Shown: piece by piece, positions 54,772 to 63,065 of the stretch
How the letters are laid out: the number at the start of each line of letters is the position of its first letter
Numbering within the stretch: position 1 is the first letter of the stretch
DNA from: Novosphingobium sp. CF614
GTDB taxonomy: Bacteria; Pseudomonadota; Alphaproteobacteria; Sphingomonadales; Sphingomonadaceae
Direction of reading: 5' to 3'
Assembly (NCBI RefSeq): GCF_900113255.1
Contig: NZ_FOOR01000004.1
Span: 186,001 to 250,000 of the forward strand
DNA: 64,000 nt
Position numbers and translations under genes: made by a program
The notes under the pieces: generated by a model
Seen by the model: the letters and a program-made list of their open reading frames with translations, nothing else
The model's database searches: none
What the model was told of the DNA's origin: nothing

Positions 54772-55371
54772 TCACAGGATCCGGCACGCCTCTTCGAACG
54801 ACAGGCGCGGATTGCGCGGCCAGACGCCGGCGGGATCGCCATGGCCGATCGCACAGATGAAGTTCGATTTCACCACGCCATCGGGAAAGAATTCCGCGTC
54901 CACGCCGGCATTGTTGAACCCGGAGATCGGCCCGCAATCGAGCCCCAGCGCACGCGCCGCCATGATGAAATAGGCGCCCTGCAACGAACCGTTGCGGAAC
55001 GCGGTTTCGACCGCCAGCGTCTCGTTGCTGGCGAAGTAGCCCTTGTAGGCATCGCCGCCATGCGGAAACAACTGCGGCAGCTTGTCGTAGAACTGGAGGT
55101 CGTGGGCAACGATCACGCTGACGGGGGCCGCCATGATCTTGTCCACATTGGTCGGCAGGATATGGGGCTTGAGACGCTCCTTGGCCTCGGCGCTCGCCAC
55201 CATCACGAAGCGCGCCGGACAGCTGTTGGCAGAAGTCGGCGCCATCCGCGCAAGATCGTAGACCTGCCGCAGCAGTTCCTCGCTCACCGGATCGGGCTTC
55301 CAGGCGTTCTGTGTCCTCGCTTCCAGGAACAGCTGGTCGAGTGCTTGGTCGTTGATTGCCGTGCCGGTCAC
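54772..55371 (-). CDS. RutE/HadB-like nitroreductase-family reductase
   Basis: 199-aa FMN-dependent nitroreductase-fold protein. [20 protein letters not shown] and [16 protein letters not shown] match the malonic semialdehyde reductase (RutE) subgroup, and [17 protein letters not shown] is the second signature. It reduces an aldehyde or activated alkene using NAD(P)H. No pyrimidine-degradation genes are present, so a role in this pathway, perhaps on a semialdehyde, is inferred. Start is GTG 55371 with AAGGAG. Confidence 0.9.
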   Translation of the reverse strand: MTGTAINDQALDQLFLEARTQNAWKPDPVSEELLRQVYDLARMAPTSANSCPARFVMVASAEAKERLKPHILPTNVDKIMAAPVSVIVAHDLQFYDKLPQLFPHGGDAYKGYFASNETLAVETAFRNGSLQGAYFIMAARALGLDCGPISGFNNAGVDAEFFPDGVVKSNFICAIGHGDPAGVWPRNPRLSFEEACRIL

Positions 55372-55456
55372 TGAAATCTCCTTGAATTCAAAATTGGTCT
55401 GAAGGCGAGGCCCGGCGGATTCCGCCAGGCCAGCCCTTGCAATCTGGCGTCCCCGT

Positions 55457-56242
55457 TCAAAGGTCGGGTGAGATCGGCCTCATTTCCTCGACATCGCCGC
55501 CATGGATCGGCATCAGCGCACCGGTGATGAACGAGGCCGCCGACGAAGCGAGATAGACCGCCCCCAGTCCAATATCCTCGGGCGACCCGAGCCGCCTCAT
55601 GCGGGTGGAATTCTTGGCGACATCGCGGATTTCGGGCCGTTCCTCGAAAACCTTGGTCAGCGCCGGCGTTTCGATCGGGCCTGGAATGATGGCGTTGACC
55701 CGCACCTTCGGCCCGAGATCGGCGGCCATCAGCTTGGTCATGTGAGCCAGTGCGGCCTTCGCGACATAGTAGGACAAGTTGCCGCGCGGCGCCCGGTAGG
55801 CCCCCGGCGACAGAATATTGATGATCGAGGCGCCAGGCCGCTCCAGAAGATGCGGCAGCGCCAGGCGTGACAGTTCGAACGACATCGAAACGATCAGGTG
55901 GAAATGCTTTTCCAGCAGTTCGTAGCGGGTATCGACGAAGCTGGGGGACATGCCGCCGCCGGCGTTGTTGACCACCACATCCAACCCGCCCAGTTCGGAA
56001 ACCGTTCGGTCGACCAGGCCGGGAAGCTGCTCGGCATCGGCGATATCGGCGGCAATGGCCACCGCGCGTCCGCCGGAAGCGCGGATTTCGGCCGCGATCC
56101 CGTCAATCTCGCTGGTGGTGCGGGCCGTCACCGCGACAGCGGCGCCCGCCTCGGCGAACTTGCGCGCGATGCCGGCGCCGATGCCGCGCCCGCTGCCCGT
56201 GACAAGCGCGACCTTGCCTTCAAGCGAAAGGCCGACCGTCAT
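55457..56242 (-). CDS. Short-chain dehydrogenase/reductase
   Basis: 261-aa classical [46 protein letters not shown] for the Ser, YYVAKAA for Tyr/Lys, and [16 protein letters not shown] 56242 has AAGGAG at 8 nt. It is divided from the TetR gene by 110 bp and from the RutE-like gene by 85 bp, all on the minus strand. Confidence 0.9.
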   Translation of the reverse strand: MTVGLSLEGKVALVTGSGRGIGAGIARKFAEAGAAVAVTARTTSEIDGIAAEIRASGGRAVAIAADIADAEQLPGLVDRTVSELGGLDVVVNNAGGGMSPSFVDTRYELLEKHFHLIVSMSFELSRLALPHLLERPGASIINILSPGAYRAPRGNLSYYVAKAALAHMTKLMAADLGPKVRVNAIIPGPIETPALTKVFEERPEIRDVAKNSTRMRRLGSPEDIGLGAVYLASSAASFITGALMPIHGGDVEEMRPISPDL

Positions 56243-56352
56243 CGCGACAGCTCCTTCACATGAACGAAAGGCGCGAAGCATTCGCGGTTTTTCAAGCCGA
56301 TCACCCTATTCTCCCATTTTCGTGTGTCTGTGTGTTTAAATGGTTCGTGTAC

Positions 56353-57000
56353 TTAAACGGTCCGCGCCCATTCGGCGCCCCATTCGGCGCAAAGACGCGT
56401 GAGCGCGGCGAAGCCTCGCTCAACCATCGTGTCCACTGTTTCTCCGCACTCGCCGTTGCCCCAGGCCCTGATCGCCTCGTTGAACACGCCAAGCGCCACG
56501 CGCGCGGTAATCATCACTTCCTCGTCAGGACTGGAAAGCCCTTTCCGCTCGGCCAGCGCTTCGGCAATCCCATCGAGCCAGGTGCGGTTGAGATCGTTGT
56601 AAAGCCCGCGCAGCGTAGCCGAGTTCGCCACCGCCAGACCGGCGCGCAGGGTATGTTCCGGATCCACGTTGGGAACCCAAACCTGAAGCATTGCATGGCG
56701 CACCGCCGCCAATCCGCTCTCGCTCGCCGGACGCGAAAGGATAACCCTGCGCAGCTCCGGCAAATGGCCGTCCTGCTGACACAGAACGACATCCGCCTTG
56801 CTGGGGAAGTAGCGAAAGAAAGTGGTGGTCGAGATTTCAACCTGCGCGGCGATCTGCTCCACGGTCGTCGCTTCGTAACCCTGGCTGGCGAAGAGATCGA
56901 GCGCGGCCTCCTCGATCATGATCCGGGTCTTCGCCTTCTTGCGTGAACGGAGCCCCTCCGCGGGCTCATCGACCCTTACAAATTTCACCTGTGACGTCAT
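56353..57000 (-). CDS. TetR-family transcriptional regulator
   Basis: 215-aa TetR-type repressor. The helix-turn-helix is in TVEQIAAQVEISTTTFFRYF PSKADVV, about residues 46-70, preceded by ALDLFASQGYEA. The C-terminal ligand domain is variable. ATG 57000. It is divergent from the cupin gene and upstream of three minus-strand genes, so it likely controls one or both. A weak dyad (CAC-ATGCAA-GTG) at 57048-57059 could be its autoregulatory site. Confidence 0.92.
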   Translation of the reverse strand: MTSQVKFVRVDEPAEGLRSRKKAKTRIMIEEAALDLFASQGYEATTVEQIAAQVEISTTTFFRYFPSKADVVLCQQDGHLPELRRVILSRPASESGLAAVRHAMLQVWVPNVDPEHTLRAGLAVANSATLRGLYNDLNRTWLDGIAEALAERKGLSSPDEEVMITARVALGVFNEAIRAWGNGECGETVDTMVERGFAALTRLCAEWGAEWARTV

Positions 57001-57382
57001 GCCGCGAAGGCTGGCACAAAACGGGGGGCAATGCAAATATATTGGTTCACATGCAAGTGTGGGTAAGCTCACGTTATTGAGTTGAAAGTCGACTCCGGGC
57101 TACCCCGGCCAATGGTCATGCACCTGCTGGACTTGTCTATCCGCGACGCTGCCGACATAGTTGGATGATTCGGCGTTCATAGCATGGTCCGACTCGCAAG
57201 GACTGTCGATACGCCAGCAGTGCGGGCAACGCGCAGGCGACCGGGAGAGAGATTGTGAGAATGACGATCTACGCCTGCTTCAGGCCCGCACCGCCGGGCC
57301 GGAAGCGATGGCGCGGGCCGTCGCCGAGGCCGGCGCGACTTTGGCCAATCCGCGCAAGCGCATTAGCGGCAGGGGAAGCACA
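57001..57382. other. 382-bp divergent control region (TetR/cupin)
   Basis: Contains the CACATGCAAGTG dyad (57048-57059) and a CCGGG-CTAC-CCCGG hairpin near 57096-57109. The frame of the cupin gene stays open back to 57161, but the residues there are not protein-like and ATG 57383 has AGGGGAAG. I see no other gene. Confidence 0.45.
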
Positions 57383-58168
57383 ATGCCGAAAGTCTCAGTA
57401 GTTCCGCTGGAAAAGATCGTGCCGGTCGAAACTCCCCCCGGGTTTTCGGGCAAGGCAAGCACGGCTGCCTACCTTGCGGGCGGCAGGGACCCGCTGCACT
57501 TGCATCTCCATTCCGTCGAACCGGGCGCCAGCTTGCGCATCGGCCCGCTGGCCGTCGATTGCCTCGCCTATGTCTGGACCGGTGAAGTGGAAGCTGACGG
57601 ACATCGCCTCGCGGCGGGATCGAGCCTGGTGGTGGAACACGGCGCCGCTCTTGCCATCACCGGCGGCCTCGCCCCCGCAAAGCTTCTGACCTTTGCCGCC
57701 GCCGATGTTCCGCAGAGCGCGCGACCGGGCGGGCATGTCCATCTGCTGCCGGTGGAGCGCGTCGAACGTGTCTCCGGCATGATGCAAGGCGTCAATGGGG
57801 GCATGCATTTCGATTCGGCGTGCCCCACCTGCGAAATCTGGCTGCACGAAAACGAGTTCACGCCCGCCTTCCTCACCCCGGAAACGGAGCGGCGCAGCCC
57901 GCATTCGCATACCGAGGATGAAATCATCTTCGTGACGGCAGGCCAGATGAAGCTGGGCAACCGGCTGTACGGCCCGGGCACCGCGCTCGCGGTCTCGGCC
58001 GAGACCATGTATTCCTTCAACCCCGGTCCGGAAGGCCTGAGTTTCATCAATTTCCGGGCCGCCACCCCCGGAGACATCCGCCGCGCCGATGGCAATTCAT
58101 CCAGCGAGACGGGCGGGTGGCGCCGGCAGCTCGGCGGCAAGCGGCCGGACTATATCGAGCCGGCATAA
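57383..58168 (+). CDS. Cupin-domain protein of unknown function
   Basis: 261-aa protein with a two-half layout. The N-terminal half resembles a degenerate cupin (HLHLHSVEPGASLRIG, TGEVEADGHRLAAGS). The C-terminal half has a better metal-type motif, PHSHTEDEIIFVTAGQMKLG at about residues 172-191, followed by GPGTALAVSAET. His and Glu of that motif would bind a divalent metal. The exact function is unknown. It sits between the TetR gene and the amidohydrolase. A third HFDSACPTCEIW region could also contribute ligands. Confidence 0.75.
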   Translation: MPKVSVVPLEKIVPVETPPGFSGKASTAAYLAGGRDPLHLHLHSVEPGASLRIGPLAVDCLAYVWTGEVEADGHRLAAGSSLVVEHGAALAITGGLAPAKLLTFAAADVPQSARPGGHVHLLPVERVERVSGMMQGVNGGMHFDSACPTCEIWLHENEFTPAFLTPETERRSPHSHTEDEIIFVTAGQMKLGNRLYGPGTALAVSAETMYSFNPGPEGLSFINFRAATPGDIRRADGNSSSETGGWRRQLGGKRPDYIEPA

Positions 58169-58250
58169 AGCATCGATCAAGCTCGGCCCGACTGGGGACC
58201 AACCAGGGACCAGCCGGGACCGAGGCGTGCTCACGGCGTCGAAACGCTTG

Positions 58251-58276
58251 CCGGGCGGGGGGACGCCCCCGCCCGG
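58251..58276. terminator. Perfect 11-bp GC hairpin between convergent genes
   Basis: CCGGGCGGGGG and CCCCCGCCCGG surround GACG, 9 bp from the amidohydrolase stop and 83 bp past the cupin stop. It should terminate both transcripts. Confidence 0.75.
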
Positions 58277-58284
58277 CCTGCCGT

Positions 58285-59589
58285 TCAGGCGGCCTCGGCG
58301 TGGCGCGAGAACATGCCCACGATGTCGCCCGAGGTGACGACGCGTTTGTCGCCGGCCGCCAGCGGCGCCTCGCCGCCCTGCGATTTGGGCGTGGTGTCGA
58401 CGCCCTTGGCCCTGGCGGCGGCGCGTAGCGCGCCCACCGTCAGATCCTCGCGCTTGTTGTACTTGAACATGTCGAAATTGAAGAAGCGCATCGCGTTGCG
58501 GTGCGTGATCTTCTCGATCTGTTCGTCGGTCAGGTGGTTGACCGTGCTCCAGAGCCGTTCCGGCGCTTCCGGCCACAGGCAGTCGGAGTGCGGATAATCG
58601 CATTCGTAGGCGACCATGTCCTCACCGATGTCGGCAAGGTTACGCAGGCCGAACTCATCCTCGATGAAGCAGTTCAGGAAGTGCTTGCGGAACAGCTTGC
58701 TCGGCTTCTCGTCCTCGAAGGTCGAATGAGTCCAGGCGTGGTGCCGCGAATGGCTGAAATCGCAGCGCTCGAGGAAGTAGGGAACCCAGCCGATGCTGCC
58801 TTCGGACAGCGCGATCTTCATCGACGGATAACGCTTGAGCGCCTCGAGGTTGAGCCAGTCGGCGGCACCGACGGCGATCGCCATCGGCATCGTGCTGATC
58901 CACGCCTCGATCGGCGTTTCCATCGAGGCGTGCGGCGCCGGGTTGCCGGTGCCGATGTGCAGGCACATGGTCATGTCGGCGTCGGTGATCGCCTTCCAGA
59001 ACGGTTCCCAGTACGCGTTGTGGATCGATGGCAAGCCGAGCATGGTCGGGTTGTCGGTCAGCGAGACCGAGGTGCAGCCCTTGGCGGAGAGGCGTTTGAT
59101 CTCCTCGACAGTGGCATCCATGTTCCAGATCGGCAGGATGCCGCACGGGATGAACCGGCCGGGATGGGCGGCGCACCATTCGTCGACATGCCAGTCGTTG
59201 TAGCCGCGCAGGTGAACCAGCGCCTGGTCCTTGTCCGGCACCTTGCTGAACAGGCTTCCGTCGAAGCTGACGAAGCTGCCGAAGCAAAGCGACGCGGCGA
59301 TGCCGTTGACGTTCATGTCGTCGACCCGGGCGTGGACGTCGTAGACGCCTTCCCGCAACTGCTCGAGCGAGGTCGGCTCCATGCCGAATTCCTCGAGCGG
59401 CCGCCCGACGACGGCGTTGAGGCCCACCGACGGCAGCTTGCGGCCCTGGTATTCCCAGTAGCTGGTGCCGTTGTCGGTCTTCCTGAACTTGGGCGCGGTG
59501 GCATAGGCATCGCCCGACAAGTGCTTGTCGAACATCTCGGGCGGTTCGCTCATGTGATCATCGACGCTGATGATGACCATATCGTTCAT
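58285..59589 (-). CDS. Amidohydrolase (ACMSD/decarboxylase-type)
   Basis: 434-aa metal-dependent TIM barrel of the amidohydrolase_2 (ACMSD/gamma-resorcylate decarboxylase) superfamily. ISVDDHMSEPPEMFDKHL opens the protein in place of the usual DxH start, with CLHIGTGNP (barrel His), SHSRHHAWTHS and YECDYPHSDCLWP as late metal-site blocks. It may decarboxylate or hydrolyse a ring intermediate. ATG 59589; GTG 59595 has better ribosome-site spacing and is an alternative. An array of inverted repeats lies just upstream. Confidence 0.9.
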   Translation of the reverse strand: MNDMVIISVDDHMSEPPEMFDKHLSGDAYATAPKFRKTDNGTSYWEYQGRKLPSVGLNAVVGRPLEEFGMEPTSLEQLREGVYDVHARVDDMNVNGIAASLCFGSFVSFDGSLFSKVPDKDQALVHLRGYNDWHVDEWCAAHPGRFIPCGILPIWNMDATVEEIKRLSAKGCTSVSLTDNPTMLGLPSIHNAYWEPFWKAITDADMTMCLHIGTGNPAPHASMETPIEAWISTMPMAIAVGAADWLNLEALKRYPSMKIALSEGSIGWVPYFLERCDFSHSRHHAWTHSTFEDEKPSKLFRKHFLNCFIEDEFGLRNLADIGEDMVAYECDYPHSDCLWPEAPERLWSTVNHLTDEQIEKITHRNAMRFFNFDMFKYNKREDLTVGALRAAARAKGVDTTPKSQGGEAPLAAGDKRVVTSGDIVGMFSRHAEAA

Positions 59590-59620
59590 TTCCACAGGGA
59601 CTCTCCTCGAATTCAGTTTC

Positions 59621-59677
59621 TGTCCGGATTGCGGACATGACACTCCGGACGCCGGATCATGTCAATTCCCGTCCGGA
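59621..59677. promoter_or_regulatory. GTCCGGA inverted/direct repeat array
   Basis: TGTCCG-GATTG-CGGACA (59621-59637) is a perfect dyad. Overlapping it, GACATGA (59634-59640) pairs with TCATGTC (59657-59663) around TCCGG-ACG-CCGGA. The heptamer GTCCGGA thus appears at 59622 and 59671 and inverted at 59644. It lies 32-88 bp upstream of the amidohydrolase start. Confidence 0.55.
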
Positions 59678-60314
59678 ACGTTTCCGTCTGGCCGCGCCGG
59701 AGCCGGATCGATCCCGCACCGAATCAGCGATGTTCCGCCGCGACCAATGCCCCGGCGGAAACGCAGCCGCCGGGCATCAAGGCGACCGAATCGCACGGCG
59801 CCAGCATCGACAATTCTATCCACGGTTTCACATGCATCCAATCGGCTTGTCAGCGGGTATGTCAATCAGACATGAAGCAATGCCCGTCTCGGCCAAAATC
59901 GCCCTCGCCACGGCATTCGCGGCCGGTTTCACCGCACGCAGCGCGTGCTCCCGCCTCGCCTCGCGATCACGCCGGGGGCCGCAAGATTCGGACCATTTGG
60001 CGGAATGCCGCGGCGGCGCAGACGCGGTGCCGGGCGGCAAGGCCGCCAGAACCGCAGCGCCCGAGCGTGTTGCCCCGGTACACTCCGAACCGCCGCGCCG
60101 GTCTTCCGCCCCCGCCTGTTCATATTGACCGGTCCGCACCATCCCAATACGCACGATTCAAATCAAAGCTGCCCAACGTTCACGGGTTCCCGCGCGCGTC
60201 ATGCGGTCGTTGCCGCCGGTCGGAGGCACTGGCTGGCGATCGGCACGGGCCTGGGGACGATCCGTCGCCGGTCATTCGGAGCAGCCCCCCGCGATCTGCG
60301 AAGAGGAGGAAGAA

Positions 60315-60434
60315 TTGTCGTTATATAAGGGTTTACCAGACAACTGCGCAGTTTGGTCGGTTACCGCGGTTGCCGGGAAGCCCGCGATGACAGGTTCCTT
60401 GAACGGGGCTAAAACCCCTACCAAGGAGGGCTGA
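60315..60434 (+). CDS. Possible 39-aa leader or small protein
   Basis: TTG 60315 follows a strong ribosome site (GAGGAGGA) and opens 39 codons beginning MSLYKGLPDN and ending KTPTKEG. The stop lies within the ribosome site area of the ferredoxin (AAGGAGGGCTGAGCCG ATG), so translation could be coupled. It has no recognisable domain and no homologue from memory. It could be a leader peptide or coincidence. Confidence 0.25.
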   Translation: MSLYKGLPDNCAVWSVTAVAGKPAMTGSLNGAKTPTKEG

Positions 60435-60438
60435 GCCG

Positions 60439-60759
60439 ATGGCCAAGGTGACTTACGTTACCCATGACGGCACCGAGAACGCGGTTGAAGTGCCCGCCGG
60501 GCTCACGCTCATGGAAGGCGCCATCCAGAATGGCGTCGAGGGGATCGAGGCGGTGTGCGGGGGCAATTGCTACTGCGGCACCTGCCGCATCTATGTCGCG
60601 GCGGAGTGGCTGGAAAAGCTGGTGCCGGCGGCGGAGGAAGAACTTGCCATGATCGAGGCTTCGGGCGAGGAGGCTCCCAACGCCCGCCTCGCCTGTCAGA
60701 TCCCGATGACCGACGCCCTCGACGGCATCAGGGTGACGACGCCCGAATTTCAGAAATGA
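60439..60759 (+). CDS. Adrenodoxin-type 2Fe-2S ferredoxin
   Basis: 106-aa vertebrate-type/ISC-like ferredoxin. The cluster ligands are C40, C46, C49 (CGGNCYCGTC) and C86 (RLACQI), with the C-x5-C-x2-C-x36-C spacing of putidaredoxin-like proteins. Such ferredoxins deliver electrons to class I P450s; the P450 at 51453 is the obvious client. No ferredoxin reductase is encoded in this window. A strong ribosome site (AAGGAGG) precedes ATG 60439. Confidence 0.95.
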   Translation: MAKVTYVTHDGTENAVEVPAGLTLMEGAIQNGVEGIEAVCGGNCYCGTCRIYVAAEWLEKLVPAAEEELAMIEASGEEAPNARLACQIPMTDALDGIRVTTPEFQK

Positions 60760-60883
60760 CATTTCACGCATTGCCCCCGCACGGCGAAGCGGCAGCCTCG
60801 CCTTGCAGGACAGCAGCAGTTGAACCGCTCGCAGGGTCAGAATTCCGAAAAGGCCAGAAATCCGCCAAGGAGCGTCGCGAACG

Positions 60884-61726
60884 ATGAAAATGAATGGCGA
60901 GCAGGTGATCGCCGCGCCGCGCGCGCGGGTCTGGGATGCCTTGAACGATCCGGAGGTGCTCAAGCAGTGCATCCCCGGTTGCCAGTCGCTGGAGAAGGAG
61001 GCCGATGATCGGCTGAAGGCCACCGTCGCGATCAAGATCGGGCCGATCGGCGCGCGCTTCAACGGCGCCGTCACTTTGTCCGAGCTTGACCCACCCAATT
61101 CCTACGTGATTTCCGGCGAAGGCCAGGGCGGCACCGCCGGTTTCGCCCGGGGCGGCGCGCGGGTCACGCTGGCGGACGAGGGCGGCGCGACCCGGCTGAC
61201 TTATGCCGTCGACGCCGAAGTGGGCGGCCGCCTGGCGCAAGTCGGCGGCCCGATCGTCGATGCCACCGCCAAGCAGCTCGCCGGGACATTCTTCAAGCGT
61301 TTCGGCGCGATCGTGGCGGCCAGCGAGGAAGCCGCCTCGGCGCCCGCAAGCGCGGGTGAAGCGCCGAGCGCGGCGCAACCCGCCGCGACGGCGGCGGCGC
61401 CCAGTCCGGTTCCAGGCCCAGTTTCGGGCCCTGCCCCGACCCCCGTCCCAAGCTTCGCCCCGGTAACGCCGATGCCGCAGCCGCAATCCGCACTGCTGCC
61501 CTGGATCGTTGCCGTGCTGCTTGCCGCACTCGCCGGATTCCTCGCGGGCGGTGCGGGCGGCGGCCATTCGCAGCCTTGGCAAGGTGCGGTCCTGGGCATC
61601 GCCATCGCCGCCGTCGCGCTGATGGGCTATCTGTGCGGAAAGCGCTCGGGGCCGGTGGTGGTCACGCTCGACCCGGCGGTTTCCCAGCTGATCGCACGGC
61701 CCGCCCCGGCGGGCAGCGGATCATGA
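60884..61726 (+). CDS. CoxG-like SRPBCC protein with membrane anchor
   Basis: 280-aa protein. Residues 1 to about 145 are an SRPBCC/CoxG domain (IAAPRARVWDALNDPEVLKQ; ISGEGQGGTAGFARGGARV). A Pro/Ala-rich linker follows (about 150-203), then two hydrophobic segments (204-222 and 234-251) and a short tail. CoxG proteins help mature or anchor molybdenum hydroxylases to the membrane. ATG 60884; its stop overlaps the next gene's start (ATGA), tying it to the three hydroxylase genes. Confidence 0.9.
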   Translation: MKMNGEQVIAAPRARVWDALNDPEVLKQCIPGCQSLEKEADDRLKATVAIKIGPIGARFNGAVTLSELDPPNSYVISGEGQGGTAGFARGGARVTLADEGGATRLTYAVDAEVGGRLAQVGGPIVDATAKQLAGTFFKRFGAIVAASEEAASAPASAGEAPSAAQPAATAAAPSPVPGPVSGPAPTPVPSFAPVTPMPQPQSALLPWIVAVLLAALAGFLAGGAGGGHSQPWQGAVLGIAIAAVALMGYLCGKRSGPVVVTLDPAVSQLIARPAPAGSGS

Positions 61727-62592
61727 AGCCCGCACCTTTCGACTACGTCGTGCCGGATACCGTCGAGGAAGCGCTGGAGCACCTCGATCGCGGTGCCGGC
61801 GATGCGACGATCCTGGCCGGCGGACAGACCCTGCTGCCGCTGCTGGCGCTGCGCATGTCGACGCCCGGCGTCATCATCGACATCAACCGCATCCCCGCGC
61901 TGCAAGGCATTTCCTTCGGCGGCGGGGCAACCCGCATCGCCCCGGTCACGCGCCAGAACGCGGCGCTGGGCAATGGCGACCTGGCGGCGGCCCTGCCCAT
62001 GCTGACCACCGCAATCGCGCATGTCGGCCATTTCCAGACCCGCAATCGCGGCACTGTCGGCGGGTCGATCTCGCTGGGCGAACCGGCCGCGGAACTGCCC
62101 GCCGCCGCCGTCGCGCTGGGCGCCGAGATCGAGGCGCGCTCGCTGAACGGCGAGCGGCGCATCCCGGCGGAGGAATTCTATATCGGCCCTTACGCCAGTG
62201 TCCTGGAAATGGACGAACTGGTCACCGCGATCCATTTTCCGGACTGGGCACCCGGTTCGATCACCGTGTTTCACGAAGTGGCGCGCCGCCCCGGCGATTT
62301 CGCGCTGGTCGGGCTGGTGGGCGCGCTCACGCTCGAACAGGGGCGCATCGCCCGTGCCGGGCTGGCCTGGTTCGGCATGGGTCCCACGCCGATGAAAGCC
62401 GCCCAGGCCGAGGCCGCGCTGATCGGCCAGACGCCCGCGCAGGTCGACTGGAAGGCCGTGGCCGACCTCGCCGTATCCGAAACCGATCCCTTCGACGATC
62501 ATTCCGCCGATGCCGATTACCGGCGCAACGTGGGGCGCAGCATCTTCGCGCGCACGCTGGCCGAGGCACTGGACCAGGGAGCCATGGCATGA
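61723..62592 (+). CDS. Molybdenum hydroxylase medium (FAD) subunit, CoxM-like
   Basis: 289-aa FAD-binding subunit of the xanthine dehydrogenase/CO dehydrogenase family. ATILAGGQTLLPLLALR and RGTVGGSISLGEPAAELP are the two FAD-binding loops, at about residues 27-43 and 107-124. ATG 61723 overlaps the CoxG stop, and its own stop overlaps the next start, so all four genes form one translationally coupled operon. It passes electrons from the iron-sulfur clusters to an acceptor. Confidence 0.94.
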   Translation: MKPAPFDYVVPDTVEEALEHLDRGAGDATILAGGQTLLPLLALRMSTPGVIIDINRIPALQGISFGGGATRIAPVTRQNAALGNGDLAAALPMLTTAIAHVGHFQTRNRGTVGGSISLGEPAAELPAAAVALGAEIEARSLNGERRIPAEEFYIGPYASVLEMDELVTAIHFPDWAPGSITVFHEVARRPGDFALVGLVGALTLEQGRIARAGLAWFGMGPTPMKAAQAEAALIGQTPAQVDWKAVADLAVSETDPFDDHSADADYRRNVGRSIFARTLAEALDQGAMA

Positions 62593-63065
62593 GCGACCAC
62601 GCAATCACGCTGACAGTCAACGGCAGGCAGTACACCGAACAGGTCGAGGCGCGCATGACCCTCGGCGATTTCCTGCGCGAGAAGCTGGGCCAGACCGGGC
62701 TTCACCTCGCCTGCGAACATGGCGTCTGCGGTGCCTGCACGATCGTCGTCGATGGCCTGGCCGTGCGGTCCTGCCTGATGTTCGCGGTTCAGGCCGATGG
62801 AACCGAGATCACCACGGTTGAAGGCGTGGCGGCGGCCGATGGCACGCTCAATCCGGTGCAACAGGCCATGCGCGAATGCCACGCGCTGCAGTGCGGCTTT
62901 TGCACGCCGGGCGTGGTGATGACGCTGACTTCGCTCACCACGGGCGAGAACGAGCCCAGCGAGGAAGCCCTGCTCAAGGCCATGTCCGGCCACTTGTGCC
63001 GCTGCACCGGCTATCAGGGCATCCGCAAGGCGATCAAGCAACTGACGGCGGGAGAAGCCGCATGA
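62589..63065 (+). CDS. Molybdenum hydroxylase small (2x2Fe-2S) subunit, CoxS-like
   Basis: 158-aa iron-sulfur subunit. The plant-type cluster is bound by C42, C47, C50 and C62 (ACEHGVCGACT...SC) and the second cluster by C102, C105, C137 and C139 (CGFCTPG; LCRCTGY). Length and both motifs are standard. It relays electrons from the molybdenum site to FAD. Overlaps neighbours by 4 bp at both ends. Confidence 0.96.
   Translation: MSDHAITLTVNGRQYTEQVEARMTLGDFLREKLGQTGLHLACEHGVCGACTIVVDGLAVRSCLMFAVQADGTEITTVEGVAAADGTLNPVQQAMRECHALQCGFCTPGVVMTLTSLTTGENEPSEEALLKAMSGHLCRCTGYQGIRKAIKQLTAGEAA

Larger units (their letters stand above)
59590..60438. other. 849-bp divergent intergenic region
   Basis: The longest gap of the window, between the amidohydrolase and the ferredoxin. 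It holds the GTCCGGA repeat array (59621-59677), a short possible ORF (60315-60434), and a weak dyad around CCGCGG at 60358-60373. Longer open frames in the gap (for example 59659-60390) are Arg/Pro-rich and not protein-like. Base composition matches neighbouring DNA, so recent insertion is not indicated. Confidence 0.5.

Noticed and set aside
59662..59865. Minus-strand 67-codon frame in the same gap
   Set aside because: No ribosome site; it overlaps the repeat array and has no recognisable domain.
59659..60390. Open frame of 243 codons in the 849-bp gap
   Set aside because: Arg/Pro/Ser-rich with no conserved motif or ribosome site.
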